This document shows positions 50,587 through 59,076 of a stretch of DNA of 64,000 nt, piece by piece (position 1 is the first letter of the stretch; every line of letters starts with the position of its first letter). Below the pieces are notes generated by a model, which ran no database searches, had not been told where the DNA came from, and saw only the letters and a program-made list of their open reading frames with translations. The position numbers and the translations under genes are program-made. Source of the DNA: Nannocystis punicea (lineage in GTDB: Bacteria; Myxococcota_A; Polyangia; Nannocystales; Nannocystaceae); assembly GCF_026965555.1 (NCBI RefSeq), contig NZ_CP114040.1, forward strand, positions 5,828,001-5,892,000, read 5' to 3'.

Positions 50587-51471
50587 GTGGCGGATCTCGA
50601 CCTCCGCACCCAGGACCCCGACAACTTCACGTTGGTCCCGATCGGTCTGCTCCTCGCAAGCCTCGGTGTGCCGATTCTCATCGCTTCCGCGCTCGAGCCG
50701 CGGGCCCGGGCGATCCTCGACGAGCAATCCGGCCTGCTGTTCGCGCTCGGCTGCGCCGTCGTCGGCATCGGCTGCGTCGCCGCAGGCCTGGCCACCCCCG
50801 ACCTCGTTCGCCAGCGCCGGCACCTGTTCAAGCGCTACTTCGACGCGAACGGCGAGCTGGCCCTCCCCGCCGCGGTCGCCCCGTCCCTCTTCGGGCGCGC
50901 GTGCGCGATCGCGTGGCGCCTCGAGCTGTCGGCCAGCATGTCCTTCGGACCAGGTTTCTCCTTCGCCCTCCCGGTGCGGGTCCGCGGCCCGGCGCTCGGC
51001 GACCTACCGGCGCGCGACGAAGGCCTGCAGCTGCCCAGGGGCGCCCACGAACCGACCGTCACGCTCCACGGCGGTCACCGCACCTTCGCCCCGGGCGAGC
51101 CGATCGTGGGCGACATCACGTGGGAGCGGCCCAGCGCGCCGCGCCGCGCCGTACTGCGGCTGCTCTGGCACGCCAGGGACGCGCGAGGGGTCGTCTGCCA
51201 ACTCGCCGTCGCCCGCCTGCCGCAGCTCGCAGCGCACGGCGGCGACGATCCCTACCGCGGCGCCAGCGAGACCGAAGAGACCGGCGTCCCGCTGGCCGGG
51301 AACGAGCGCCGGCGCTTCCACCTCGTCGCCCCGGAGGCCCCTCCCAGCTACGTCGGCGCATTGTTCCGCATCGACTGGTGCCTCGAGCTCGAGGTCGACG
51401 ACGAGACCCGCCGCATCGACCTCGTCGTCGGCCCCGGTCGCGCCGCCCTGCTCACCGCCGACACACGATGA
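50587..51471 (+). CDS. Membrane protein with an arrestin-like C-terminal region
   Basis: 294 residues from GTG. Two transmembrane helices (about 19-36, VPIGLLLASLGVPILIASAL; and about 50-72, LLFALGCAVVGIGCVAAGLA) are followed by a soluble domain. The C-terminal part has the beta-sandwich pattern seen in arrestin/Spo0M-like proteins (RRFHLVAPEAPPSYVGALFR then IDWCLELEVDDETRRIDLVV), but this is a pattern-level match only. Function unknown. Two elements lie inside or near (50938-50960 within the gene). The last ~50 bases of the gene are tandemly repeated just downstream, which suggests recent slippage or duplication at its 3' end. The GTG start is tied to a TATCGT box. Confidence 0.72.
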   Translation: MADLDLRTQDPDNFTLVPIGLLLASLGVPILIASALEPRARAILDEQSGLLFALGCAVVGIGCVAAGLATPDLVRQRRHLFKRYFDANGELALPAAVAPSLFGRACAIAWRLELSASMSFGPGFSFALPVRVRGPALGDLPARDEGLQLPRGAHEPTVTLHGGHRTFAPGEPIVGDITWERPSAPRRAVLRLLWHARDARGVVCQLAVARLPQLAAHGGDDPYRGASETEETGVPLAGNERRRFHLVAPEAPPSYVGALFRIDWCLELEVDDETRRIDLVVGPGRAALLTADTR

Positions 51472-51648
51472 TCGACGATTCGTCCCGCCCCTCGCTCTCG
51501 TCGTCGGCCCCGGTCGCGCTGCCCTGCTCGCCGCCGACACGCAAGGATCGACGATTCGTCCCGCCCCTCGCTCTCGTCGTCGGCCCCGGTCGCGCCGCCC
51601 TGCTCGCCGCCGACACACAACGGTCGACGATTCGTCCCACCCGCACGA
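51421..51648. repeat. 76-bp tandem repeat derived from the 3' end of the membrane-protein gene
   Basis: CTCGTCGTCGGCCCCGGTCG begins at 51421 (inside the gene), 51497 and 51573, exactly 76 bases apart, with nearly identical sequence over each unit including the stop region. The first unit supplies the C-terminus LVVGPGRAALLTADTR. Since 76 is not a multiple of three, the extra copies are out of frame. Confidence 0.9.
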
Positions 51649-51712
51649 CGCCTGAACGCCGCCATCGGTCCTGACCGCCAGCGTCTTCCCTGCCGCGGCC
51701 GGCCTCAATTCA

Positions 51713-51811
51713 GATGTCCCGAAGGACAGCATCCTCCGCTCGCGGCCACAATGTCCCGAAGGCCAGGCGAACCGCCGCCACCGCTCGTCCCTGTCCCAAA
51801 GTTCAGCCACA
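51713..51811. repeat. Three elements between convergent genes
   Basis: AGATGTCCCGAAGGACAGC (51713), CAATGTCCCGAAGGCCAGG (51750) and CCCTGTCCCAAAGTTCAGCC (51790), all in the same orientation. They lie between the membrane-protein gene and the ABC permease stop at 51866. Confidence 0.78.
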
Positions 51812-51865
51812 TCCGCAGCCTCGCGCGGCCCCGCTGACGACCCTGTCACCGCGGACCTCGCCCGC

Positions 51866-52615
51866 TCAGCTCGACGCCGACGTGTACCCGCGGACCGACC
51901 GCACCCACGTGAAGCGAGCCAGCGCCAGCAGGCCCGCGCTCACGGCCGCCAGCTGCGCGACTGTCCCCCAGGACAGGCGGCCGAGCAGCGCCTCGGCGGG
52001 GTAGCTCGTCATCACCAGCAGCGGGATGACGAACGTGAACAACAGGCGGAGCAGCGGCGGGAACACCTGCGCCGGCCAGCGGCCGAAGTCCATCAGCGCC
52101 TCCATCACGTGCGTCAGCGACTGCAGCTGCAGCGCCCGGAACGACGCGCACAGCACCAGCACGCCGAACGCGTACAGCGCCACCAGCCCGGCCGCGCCGG
52201 TCACCATCCCGGCCAGGAGTCCCGTCGCCGTCACCTCGGTCTCGCCCAGCGCCAGCCCGGCGATTACCAGCGCCAGCCCGCCCAGCACCTCGACCAGATG
52301 CCACGGCTGGAACGCGCACGTCAGGCACAGCACCAGCCCGTCGGCCGGCCGCAGCAGCACGTAGTCCAGCGTCCCCTTGAGGATGTGCGTCATGCTCTCG
52401 CGCAACGCCGGCTGCAGCAGCGCCGTGAACAGCCCCGACAGCACCGTGAAGCAGCCCGTCAGCACCACCAGCTCCCAGCGGCCCCAGCCCTTGACCGCGC
52501 CGAGGTGGTCGACCGCCACGAACAGCGGCGCGATCCCGATCACGCTCCACAGCAGCCCCAGGAGCCCCTCCGTCCAGAACCCGAGCCGGTACTGCAGCGC
52601 CGTCAGCGTGCTCAT
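51866..52615 (-). CDS. ABC-2 type transporter permease (second permease of the locus)
   Basis: About 249 residues starting at MSTLTALQYRLGF, the normal start of this family; the open frame runs further upstream only through repeat DNA. Six predicted membrane helices (for example LLGLLWSVIGIAPLFVAVDH; LVLCLTCAFQPWHLVEVLGG; LLFTFVIPLLVMTSYPAEAL). It resembles the COG3694 permeases that accompany COG4586 ATPases and COG4587 permeases. It forms the membrane channel of an exporter with the permease at 53100 and the ATPase at 53959; the transported substrate is unknown. A ~480-base gap holding a six-unit 69-bp array separates it from the first permease. One element (51959-51979) lies near its 3' end. 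Confidence 0.88.
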   Translation of the reverse strand: MSTLTALQYRLGFWTEGLLGLLWSVIGIAPLFVAVDHLGAVKGWGRWELVVLTGCFTVLSGLFTALLQPALRESMTHILKGTLDYVLLRPADGLVLCLTCAFQPWHLVEVLGGLALVIAGLALGETEVTATGLLAGMVTGAAGLVALYAFGVLVLCASFRALQLQSLTHVMEALMDFGRWPAQVFPPLLRLLFTFVIPLLVMTSYPAEALLGRLSWGTVAQLAAVSAGLLALARFTWVRSVRGYTSASS

Positions 52616-52726
52616 CTCGAGCTGCGCCGCCACCAGGCGCGCGTAGAACAGGACCCGAGGGACATGCCCCTTCGAACCTGTCCGTTCCGACGCGCCCCCG
52701 GTCACGCCCGCACCTCCCGCCCCGGC

Positions 52727-53117
52727 GCTTCGAGACATGTCCCGAACGACAGGATCTCCGCTCCACCCCATCGGGGGGCCGCTCTCCCGGCCGGCGCTTC
52801 GGGACATGTCCTAAACGACAGGCTCACGTCCCCACCCCTTCGTACGCCCGCTCTCCCGGCGTGCGCTTCGGGACATGTCCTGAACGCCAGGCTCGCGTCC
52901 CCACCCCCTCGTAGGCCCGCTCTCCCGGCCGGCGCTTCGGGACATGTCCTGAACGACAGGCTCACGTCCTCGCCCCATCGTACGCCCGCTCTCCCGGCCG
53001 CATCTTCGGGACATGTCCTGAGCGCCAGGCTCGCGTCCTCGCCCCTTCGTACGCCCGCTCTCCCGGCGGGCGCTTCGGGACATGTCCTGAACGACAGGCT
53101 CACGTCCCCACCCCCTC
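52727..53117. repeat. Six-unit 69-bp tandem array, each unit containing one element
   Basis: ACATGT begins at 52735, 52804, 52873, 52942, 53011 and 53080, a spacing of exactly 69 bases each time. Units share GCTTCGGGACATGTCCTGAA, CGACAGGCTCACGTCC and CGCCCGCTCTCCCGGC with scattered substitutions. 69 is 23 codons, so every frame stays open through the array. Bases 52650-52690 before it hold two further element halves. Confidence 0.95.
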
Positions 53118-53906
53118 GTAGGCCCGCACCCCGCGCCGCCACAGCACGGCCGCCAGCGCCCCGAACGCGGCGGCCCACAGCACCTGCAGCGCCAGCCCTT
53201 GCGTCACCGCGGCTCCCGTCGCGCGCCCGATCGCCAGCTCGACCGGGAAGCCGAGCGACGCGTGGAACGGCAGCGCGCGGATCACCTCCGCCAGCCCGGC
53301 CGGGTACAGGCTGGTCGGCACGGCGGCCCCCGACAGCACCAGGTACAGCCCCAGCCACACCTCGAACAGGGCCGTCGACTCGGTGACCCAGAACGCCAGG
53401 CAGCCGATCGTCACGTGGACCCCCAGGTTGATCAGCCACGCCAGCGCCAGCGACAGCCCGACTGTCGCCAGCGAGCCCGGGTCCGGCCAGGCGAGCCCGC
53501 CGGCCAGCGCCAGCACCACGAGCCCGATCGGCAGGGCCAGCGCGCACCGGATCGGCAGCGCCGCCAGGTTCTGGATCGCGTGGTACAGCATCGGCGACAT
53601 CGGCCGCATCAGCAGGGTGTTGAGGTCGCCGGTGCGGATCTGCCCCGACAGCTCCCAGACCACCCAGCTGGCCGTGAACTGGCGGAGCAGGAACGCCGCC
53701 ACGAAGTACGCCACGAAGTCCGGGCGGTCGTAGTCGCCGACCGGCCCCGACGCGGCCAGCCCCGACCACAGCGCCAGCGACACCAGCGGGAACGTCGTCG
53801 TCAGCACCCACATCAGCATCGACACCCGGTACGCGATCGCCTCCGCCAGGCTGATCCGCCACACCGCCGCGGTCACCCGTGCCAGCTTGCTTGCCCGTTC
53901 GGACAT
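53100..53906 (-). CDS. ABC-2 type transporter permease (first permease of the locus)
   Basis: About 268 residues from the ATG at 53906 (MSERASKLARVTAAVW); an in-frame ATG at 53948 lies within repeat DNA and is less likely. Six membrane helices (VSMLMWVLTTTFPLVSLALW; PDFVAYFVAAFLLRQFTASW; VTIGCLAFWVTESTALFEVW; LVLSGAAVPTSLYPAGLAEV). COG4587-type permease acting with the ATPase encoded just upstream. Its 3' end runs into the 69-bp array. An element cluster (53880-53955) covers its start and the spacer to the ATPase gene, so translation initiation may be affected. Confidence 0.88.
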   Translation of the reverse strand: MSERASKLARVTAAVWRISLAEAIAYRVSMLMWVLTTTFPLVSLALWSGLAASGPVGDYDRPDFVAYFVAAFLLRQFTASWVVWELSGQIRTGDLNTLLMRPMSPMLYHAIQNLAALPIRCALALPIGLVVLALAGGLAWPDPGSLATVGLSLALAWLINLGVHVTIGCLAFWVTESTALFEVWLGLYLVLSGAAVPTSLYPAGLAEVIRALPFHASLGFPVELAIGRATGAAVTQGLALQVLWAAAFGALAAVLWRRGVRAYEGVGT

Positions 53907-53955
53907 GCTCCTTCGCACATGTCCATCTGCACCTGCCCGTTCGCGCATGCCCGAT
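53880..53955. repeat. Element cluster at the ATPase-permease junction
   Basis: Five degenerate halves in 75 bases (CCCGTTCGGACATGC, TTCGCACATGTCC, ATCTGCACCTGCCC, GTTCGCGCATGCCC, GATCGCTCAGCC). They overlap the N-terminal codons of the permease and reach to within four bases of the ATPase stop. Confidence 0.75.
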
Positions 53956-53958
53956 CGC

Positions 53959-54947
<989 letters not shown>

Positions 54948-54951
<4 letters not shown>

Positions 54952-55439
54952 GCCTTGCCTCGCCGCCGGACCTGCTGCAGCGGCACGAAGGTGCCGACCT
55001 TGGTGCACGCGTTGAGGCCGAAGCTGCGGCACACGTCGGGCCGCGCCACGTGCACCGTGCAGCCGGCCGAGAAGAACCGGCACGGCCGATCGCCGAGCGT
55101 GAGGTAGCCCGCCACGTCGTCCGGCTCCTCCTCGCCACCTTGCTTCGGGTACAGGTCCAGGCCGCGAACCGTCGTCCCCACGTGGCGCGCCAGCCGGCGC
55201 GCGTCGGCGCGGGTGATCGGCACGCGGAGGCTGGTGCAACACGTCCCCACGCAGCTGTGACACAGCGTCAGGGCCCGAGTGACGGCGCCTGTTTCCGGAT
55301 CCACCGAGCTCTGCTCGGTGAGCGCCGTGACCGGGATCTTCGCCGCGCGCATCCGATTCGCCAGGCGCTGCAGCGCGACCAGGGGCACGTGGCCGACGTT
55401 CAGGTTCATCAGGGGCCCGAGGGGGTCGCGCGGCGGCAT
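54948..55439 (-). CDS. YkgJ-family cysteine-cluster protein
   Basis: 163 residues. Cys-rich metal-binding pattern: LCHSCVGTCCTSLRVPIT (about 75-92) followed later by RPCRFFSAGCTVHVARPDVC and NACTKVG. The YkgJ/CxxCxxCC family probably binds Zn or an Fe-S cluster; cellular role unknown. It leads the ABC exporter operon, coupled by an ATGA overlap. The ATG at 55439 lies eight bases after a TACAGC box, without a Shine-Dalgarno, and is preferred over longer frames. Confidence 0.85.
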
Positions 55440-55447
55440 CGTCGGGG

Positions 55448-55453
55448 GCTGTA
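55448..55453 (-). promoter_or_regulatory. -10 box (TACAGC, minus strand) for the ABC exporter operon
   Basis: GCTACAGC on the minus strand, eight bases before ATG 55439. No Shine-Dalgarno. Confidence 0.4.
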
Positions 55454-55573
55454 GCGCACCTTGGAGCGCGACGCGAGCCTCGCCGGCACGCGCCGCCGGT
55501 CGGCTCGCGGACGCGCGGACTTGCTCCGGTGGGCGTCCCTGGCTAATCTCCCTCACCGATCGCAATCTCAGGT

Positions 55574-55596
55574 ACCGTGGGAGCCGCTCCCACGGT
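55574..55596 (+). promoter_or_regulatory. Perfect 11-bp inverted repeat in the leader of the BAX-inhibitor-1 gene
   Basis: ACCGTGGGAGC, one base, GCTCCCACGGT. It directly precedes the GAGGAGG ribosome site (55599-55605) of the GTG start at 55613 and overlaps a possible TACCGT -10 box. It could be an operator or a translation-controlling hairpin. It is not a copy of the dispersed element. Confidence 0.55.
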
Positions 55597-55612
55597 CGAG
55601 GAGGCCGCCCCC

Positions 55613-56341
55613 GTGAACTTCAACCAGCAACAGCAGCCGTATTACGCCGACAACGCCACTCCCCAGGCCGCCCTCGCGGGCCGCGCCAAGTTCATCGAGC
55701 GCACGTACATCCACCTCGCCGGCGCGATCGCCCTGTTCGTCGCCCTCGAGTTCGTGCTCCTCCGGACCCCGGCGACCCTGAAGCTGGCGATCCAGATGAC
55801 CGGCAGCCCGACCAGCTGGCTCGTCGTCCTCGGCCTCTTCATGCTGGTCGGCACCGTCGCCACCCACATGGCCCAGGCCGCGCGCTCCAAGCCGATGCAG
55901 TACCTCGGCCTCGGCCTCTACGTGGTCCTCGAGGCGATCATCTTCCTGCCCCTGCTGCTCGTCGCGCACGTCCTGAGCGGCCCCGAGAACAACATCATCC
56001 TCACCGCCGGCGTGACCACCCTGGCCACGTTCGCCGCCCTCACAGGCATCGTCCTGGCCACCAAGCGCGACTTCTCGTGGATGCGCTCGGCCCTGATGAT
56101 CGTCAGCTTCGGCGTCCTCGGCCTGATCGTCGCCAGCCTGCTGTTCGGGTTCACTCTCGGGCTCGGCTTCACGATCGGCATGATCATCCTCGCCGCCTGC
56201 TACATCCTCTACGACACCTCCAACGTGGTGCATCACTACGACGAGGATCAGTACATCTCCGCCGCGCTGGCCCTGTTCGCCTCCGTCGCGCTGATGTTCT
56301 GGTACGTCCTGCGCCTGCTCATCTCGCTCAGCCGCGAGTGA
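55613..56341 (+). CDS. BAX inhibitor-1/YccA family membrane protein
   Basis: 242 residues from GTG, which has GAGGAGG eight bases upstream, one of the few clear Shine-Dalgarno sites here. A Gln-rich N-terminus (NFNQQQQPYYADN) is followed by seven hydrophobic helices (AGAIALFVALEFVLL; WLVVLGLFMLVGTVATHMAQ; LTAGVTTLATFAALTGIVLA; LMIVSFGVLGLIVASLLFGF; GMIILAACYILYDTSNVVHH). The last contains the family's conserved YDT region with Asp residues. BI-1 proteins act as pH-sensitive calcium leak channels or FtsH modulators. An alternative GTG at 55577 would put the inverted repeat inside the gene. Monocistronic. Confidence 0.93.
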   Translation: MNFNQQQQPYYADNATPQAALAGRAKFIERTYIHLAGAIALFVALEFVLLRTPATLKLAIQMTGSPTSWLVVLGLFMLVGTVATHMAQAARSKPMQYLGLGLYVVLEAIIFLPLLLVAHVLSGPENNIILTAGVTTLATFAALTGIVLATKRDFSWMRSALMIVSFGVLGLIVASLLFGFTLGLGFTIGMIILAACYILYDTSNVVHHYDEDQYISAALALFASVALMFWYVLRLLISLSRE

Positions 56342-56460
56342 GCCCCGCGCTCCGCGGCGCCTGCACGGGCGCGGGTACCCCCCGCGCCCGTTTCGCTTTC
56401 TCGGTGCGACGCTCCTGCGATGGACCACGGCGCCGGCGACGCTGCTCACGCCTGCAGCCG

Positions 56461-56700
56461 TCACACATCAGACGGCGACTCCTGCTTCACGTCGATGCTC
56501 ACGTCCGTGAAAGCTCGCTCGCTCGCCGCGGCGACTCCCTTCTTTGCACGTCGGAGCTCACGCCCATGAAGCCTGCTCGTTCGCTGCAGACGCGCGAAGC
56601 AGGAGTCGCCATCCGACTCGAGCGCGAAGAAGGGAGCCGCGGGGCTCACGCCCATGAAGCCTGCTCGTTCGCCGCGGCGACTCACTTCTTCGCGCTTAGG
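56461..56700. repeat. Mixed direct and inverted repeats between BI-1 and aminopeptidase genes
   Basis: An exact 29-bp repeat at 56556-56584 and 56644-56672 (starting GCTCACGCCCATGAAGCC), with a more diverged copy near 56487. Inverted copies: GGCGACTCCTGCTTCACG (56475) against CGCGAAGCAGGAGTCGCC (56592). Not related to the dispersed TGTCC/GGACA element. No gene in the 390-base gap. Confidence 0.8.
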
Positions 56701-56718
56701 CCGTCCCGGGCGAGCCGC

Positions 56719-56724
56719 TACAAT
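56719..56724 (+). promoter_or_regulatory. -10 box (TACAAT) for the M1 aminopeptidase
   Basis: GCTACAAT, nine bases before TTG 56734, with no Shine-Dalgarno. It supports an unusual TTG start directly before the lipoprotein signal. Confidence 0.5.
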
Positions 56725-56733
56725 CTCCGGGTC

Positions 56734-58656
56734 TTGCCCCGCCTCCTCGTCGCCCTCGCCGCGCTCACCGTCACGGCCTGCTCCGCTCCAGCGCCGGCGA
56801 CGCCGCTCGTCACCCCGCCGGCCGCCGTCGTCCAGCTCCCCGCCGTCCCCGTGCCGGGCCGTGATCCGCACTCGTTCGCCCGCCCCGACGAGGTCCGCGT
56901 CGACGCCGTCGAGCTCGATCTCACCGTCGACTTCGAGGCGCACGTCCTCCGCGGCAGCGCCACCCTCGCGCTCACCCGCGCCGCCGCCGACGCCCCGCTG
57001 GTGCTCGACACCCGCGACCTGGCGATCGAGCGCGTCGAGGTCCACCTGCCCGATCGGACAGACTGGGTCGCCACCACCCACGCGCTCGCCGGCTCCCACC
57101 CGATCCTCGGCCAGGCGCTCACCGTCGATCTCCCTGCGGGCGCCGACCGGGTCCGCGTCCACTACCGCACCAGCCCCGCCAGCACCGGCCTGCAATGGCT
57201 CGCCCCCGAGCAGACCAGCGATCGCGCCGGCGAGTTCCTCTACTCCCAGTCGCAGGCGATCCACGCCCGCTCGTGGGTCCCGTGCCAGGACAGCCCCGGG
57301 ATCCGCGTCACGGTCGCTGCCAGGATCAGCGCGCCCGCGCCGTACCGGGCCGTCATGGCCGCCGAAGAGCTGTCGAATGAGACAGGTCCGAACGGACATG
57401 TCGTGAGGACCTTCAAGCTCGATCAGCCGATCCCCGCCTACCTGCTCGCGCTCGCGGTCGGGCGCCTGGAGTCGGTCCAGCTCGGCCCGCGCACGGCCGT
57501 ATGGGCCGAGCCCGGCGTGCTCCCGCGGGCGCGGTCCGAGTTCGCCGATCTCGAGGCCATGCTGACGGCAGCCGAGGCGGCCGTGGGACCGTACCGCTGG
57601 GGTCGCTACGAGGTCCTCGTGCTCCCGGCCGCCTTCCCGTTCGGCGGCATGGAGAACCCGCGCGTCACCTTCGTCACCCCGACGATCCTCGCCGGCGATC
57701 GCTCGCTCGTGTCGTTGATCGCCCACGAGCTGGCCCACGCCTGGTCCGGCAACCTGGTCACCAACGCCACCTGGCGCGACTTCTGGCTCAACGAGGGCTT
57801 CACCGTCTACATCGAGCGGCGGATCCTCGAGGCCCTCTACGGCCGCGAGCGCGCCGAGGTCGAGGCCGTGCTCGGCCGCGAGCACCTCGAGCTCGAGCTC
57901 GCGGACATGTCCGATAGGCCAGGTGACCAGATCCTCCACCTCGACCTCTCGGGGCGCGATCCCGACGACGCGGTCACCGACGTCGCCTACGAGAAGGGCG
58001 CGCTGTTCCTGCGCCGGCTCGAGCAGGCCTACGGGCGCGACGCCTTCGATCCCTTCGTGCGCGCCTGGTTCGATCGCCATGCCTTCACGGGCCAGACCAC
58101 CGAGGCCTTCCGCGCCTTCCTGAGCGCCGAGCTCGACGCCCCGCTGCTCCCCGGCCAGACCGCCCCCGACCTCGATCGATGGATCGAGGCGCCCGGGCTG
58201 CCCGACGACGCCCCGCGTCCGCAGGCGGAGAGCCTCACCGTCGCCGCCGACGCCGCGCGGTCGTTCGCCGCCGGCCGCAAGATCGACGCCCGCGCCTTCT
58301 CCCCCCTGCAGTGGATCCACTTCCTCCGCGCCCTGCCGCTGACGGACGGCCCGCGCCCGGCGGCAGCGATCCTCGCCGAGCTCGACGCTGCCTACCGCTT
58401 CACTGCCACCGGCAACGCCGAACTCCTGTCCGAGTGGCTCATCCTCGCGGCCCGCCACGGCTACCGCCCGGCCGACGCGCGGATCCGCGAGTTTCTCACC
58501 GGCGTGGGCCGCCGCAAGTACGTCCTGCCGATCTACGACGCCCTGCTCGCCACGCCCGAAGGCGCCGCGCTGGCCCGCGAGATCTTCGCGGTCGCCCGTC
58601 CTGGCTACCACGCGATCACCCGCGGCAGCCTCGACGCCCTGCTCGGCGCGCCGTGA
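56734..58656 (+). CDS. M1-family metalloaminopeptidase, lipoprotein
   Basis: 640 residues from TTG. The signal PRLLVALAALTVTAC ends in a lipobox (VTAC). An N-terminal beta domain (about 45-230) is followed by the catalytic domain with the substrate-binding GGMENPRVTFV (usual GAMEN), the zinc site HELAHAW (HExxH, near residue 331) and the downstream Glu in WLNEGFTVYIE. The C-terminal helical region resembles leukotriene A4 hydrolase-type M1 enzymes (FLRALPLTDG; REFLTGVGRRKYVLPIY). It removes N-terminal residues from peptides; membrane anchoring suggests a role in external protein digestion, like the prolyl oligopeptidase at 33104. Elements at 57044, 57368 and 57903 fall in loops, leaving catalytic motifs intact. 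Confidence 0.93.
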   Translation: MPRLLVALAALTVTACSAPAPATPLVTPPAAVVQLPAVPVPGRDPHSFARPDEVRVDAVELDLTVDFEAHVLRGSATLALTRAAADAPLVLDTRDLAIERVEVHLPDRTDWVATTHALAGSHPILGQALTVDLPAGADRVRVHYRTSPASTGLQWLAPEQTSDRAGEFLYSQSQAIHARSWVPCQDSPGIRVTVAARISAPAPYRAVMAAEELSNETGPNGHVVRTFKLDQPIPAYLLALAVGRLESVQLGPRTAVWAEPGVLPRARSEFADLEAMLTAAEAAVGPYRWGRYEVLVLPAAFPFGGMENPRVTFVTPTILAGDRSLVSLIAHELAHAWSGNLVTNATWRDFWLNEGFTVYIERRILEALYGRERAEVEAVLGREHLELELADMSDRPGDQILHLDLSGRDPDDAVTDVAYEKGALFLRRLEQAYGRDAFDPFVRAWFDRHAFTGQTTEAFRAFLSAELDAPLLPGQTAPDLDRWIEAPGLPDDAPRPQAESLTVAADAARSFAAGRKIDARAFSPLQWIHFLRALPLTDGPRPAAAILAELDAAYRFTATGNAELLSEWLILAARHGYRPADARIREFLTGVGRRKYVLPIYDALLATPEGAALAREIFAVARPGYHAITRGSLDALLGAP

Positions 58657-58660
58657 GCAT

Positions 58661-58684
58661 CACATGTCCTTCGGGACATGTCAT
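58661..58684. repeat. Single near-perfect element after the aminopeptidase gene
   Basis: ACATGTCC-TTCG-GGACATGT starts at 58664, eight bases after the stop. Perfect 8-bp arms around TTCG, a stable RNA tetraloop. Confidence 0.85.
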
Positions 58685-58693
58685 TCTCGGCGC

Positions 58694-58727
58694 AAAAAAA
58701 AGCGCGCGTCAGTTGTCTGACGCGCGC
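58694..58727 (-). terminator. Intrinsic terminator, minus strand
   Basis: On the minus strand an 11-bp perfect stem (GCGCGCGTCAG with CTGACGCGCGC, four-base loop) is followed immediately by eight T. A textbook Rho-independent terminator and one of only two such T-runs in the window. The nearest minus-strand gene ends 350 bases upstream, so it may end a separate transcript. Confidence 0.82.
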
Positions 58728-59025
58728 CGCGGCGGAGCACCCCCCAGTGCTCCGACGCACCACTACACAAGAATGTCCGAGACTCGACGAGACCCCCGCG
58801 GACTCCAGGGCGCGACGACGACGTGCGCCCGACGATTTGAGCGGTGTTCGGACCCCCCATACAACCCCCGCCGTGATCGGGAATCGCAGGGCTCGGCGAG
58901 TTCGGACTGTGGACCGCGGCACCCCGCGCCGCCGTTCGGGCAGGCGCGGAGAGGAAGGGCGCTCCGGTTCGACCCGAGGCGCGAGCTTCGTGCGTGGCTC
59001 ACGTCTCTTTCATGTCCGGAGCCTC
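58728..59025. other. Non-coding region between opposed terminators; possible small RNA
   Basis: About 300 bases with no convincing open frame, bounded by a minus-strand terminator (58694-58727) and a plus-strand one (59026-59057). It contains a hairpin, GGAGCAC/GTGCTCC, at about 58734-58753. It could be the 3' region of the lipoprotein mRNA or an independent non-coding RNA. I could not match it to tmRNA, RNase P RNA, SRP RNA or tRNA. Confidence 0.35.
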
Positions 59026-59057
59026 GACCGTCCTTCACGGTCTTCGAAATTTTTTTT
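59026..59057 (+). terminator. Intrinsic terminator, plus strand
   Basis: GACCGT, CCTTC, ACGGTC, then TTCGAAA and eight T. The seven-base offset between stem and T-run makes it weaker than the minus-strand one. It would end transcription coming from the aminopeptidase gene or from an RNA in 58728-59025. Confidence 0.55.
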
Positions 59058-59076
59058 CGAGTCCGAAGAAGTCGGC

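Noticed and set aside
52727..53117. CRISPR array
   Set aside because: The 69-bp units are alike along their whole length; there are no unique spacers between constant repeats and no cas genes.
52702..53862. Translation through the 69-bp array as a repeat protein
   Set aside because: Frames stay open only because the unit is 23 codons and free of stops. The translation lacks a start signal of its own and overlaps a genuine membrane-protein gene.
58960..58990. tRNA T-arm-like sequence (GGTTCGACCC)
   Set aside because: The flanking five bases do not pair and no acceptor stem, anticodon arm or CCA end can be built.
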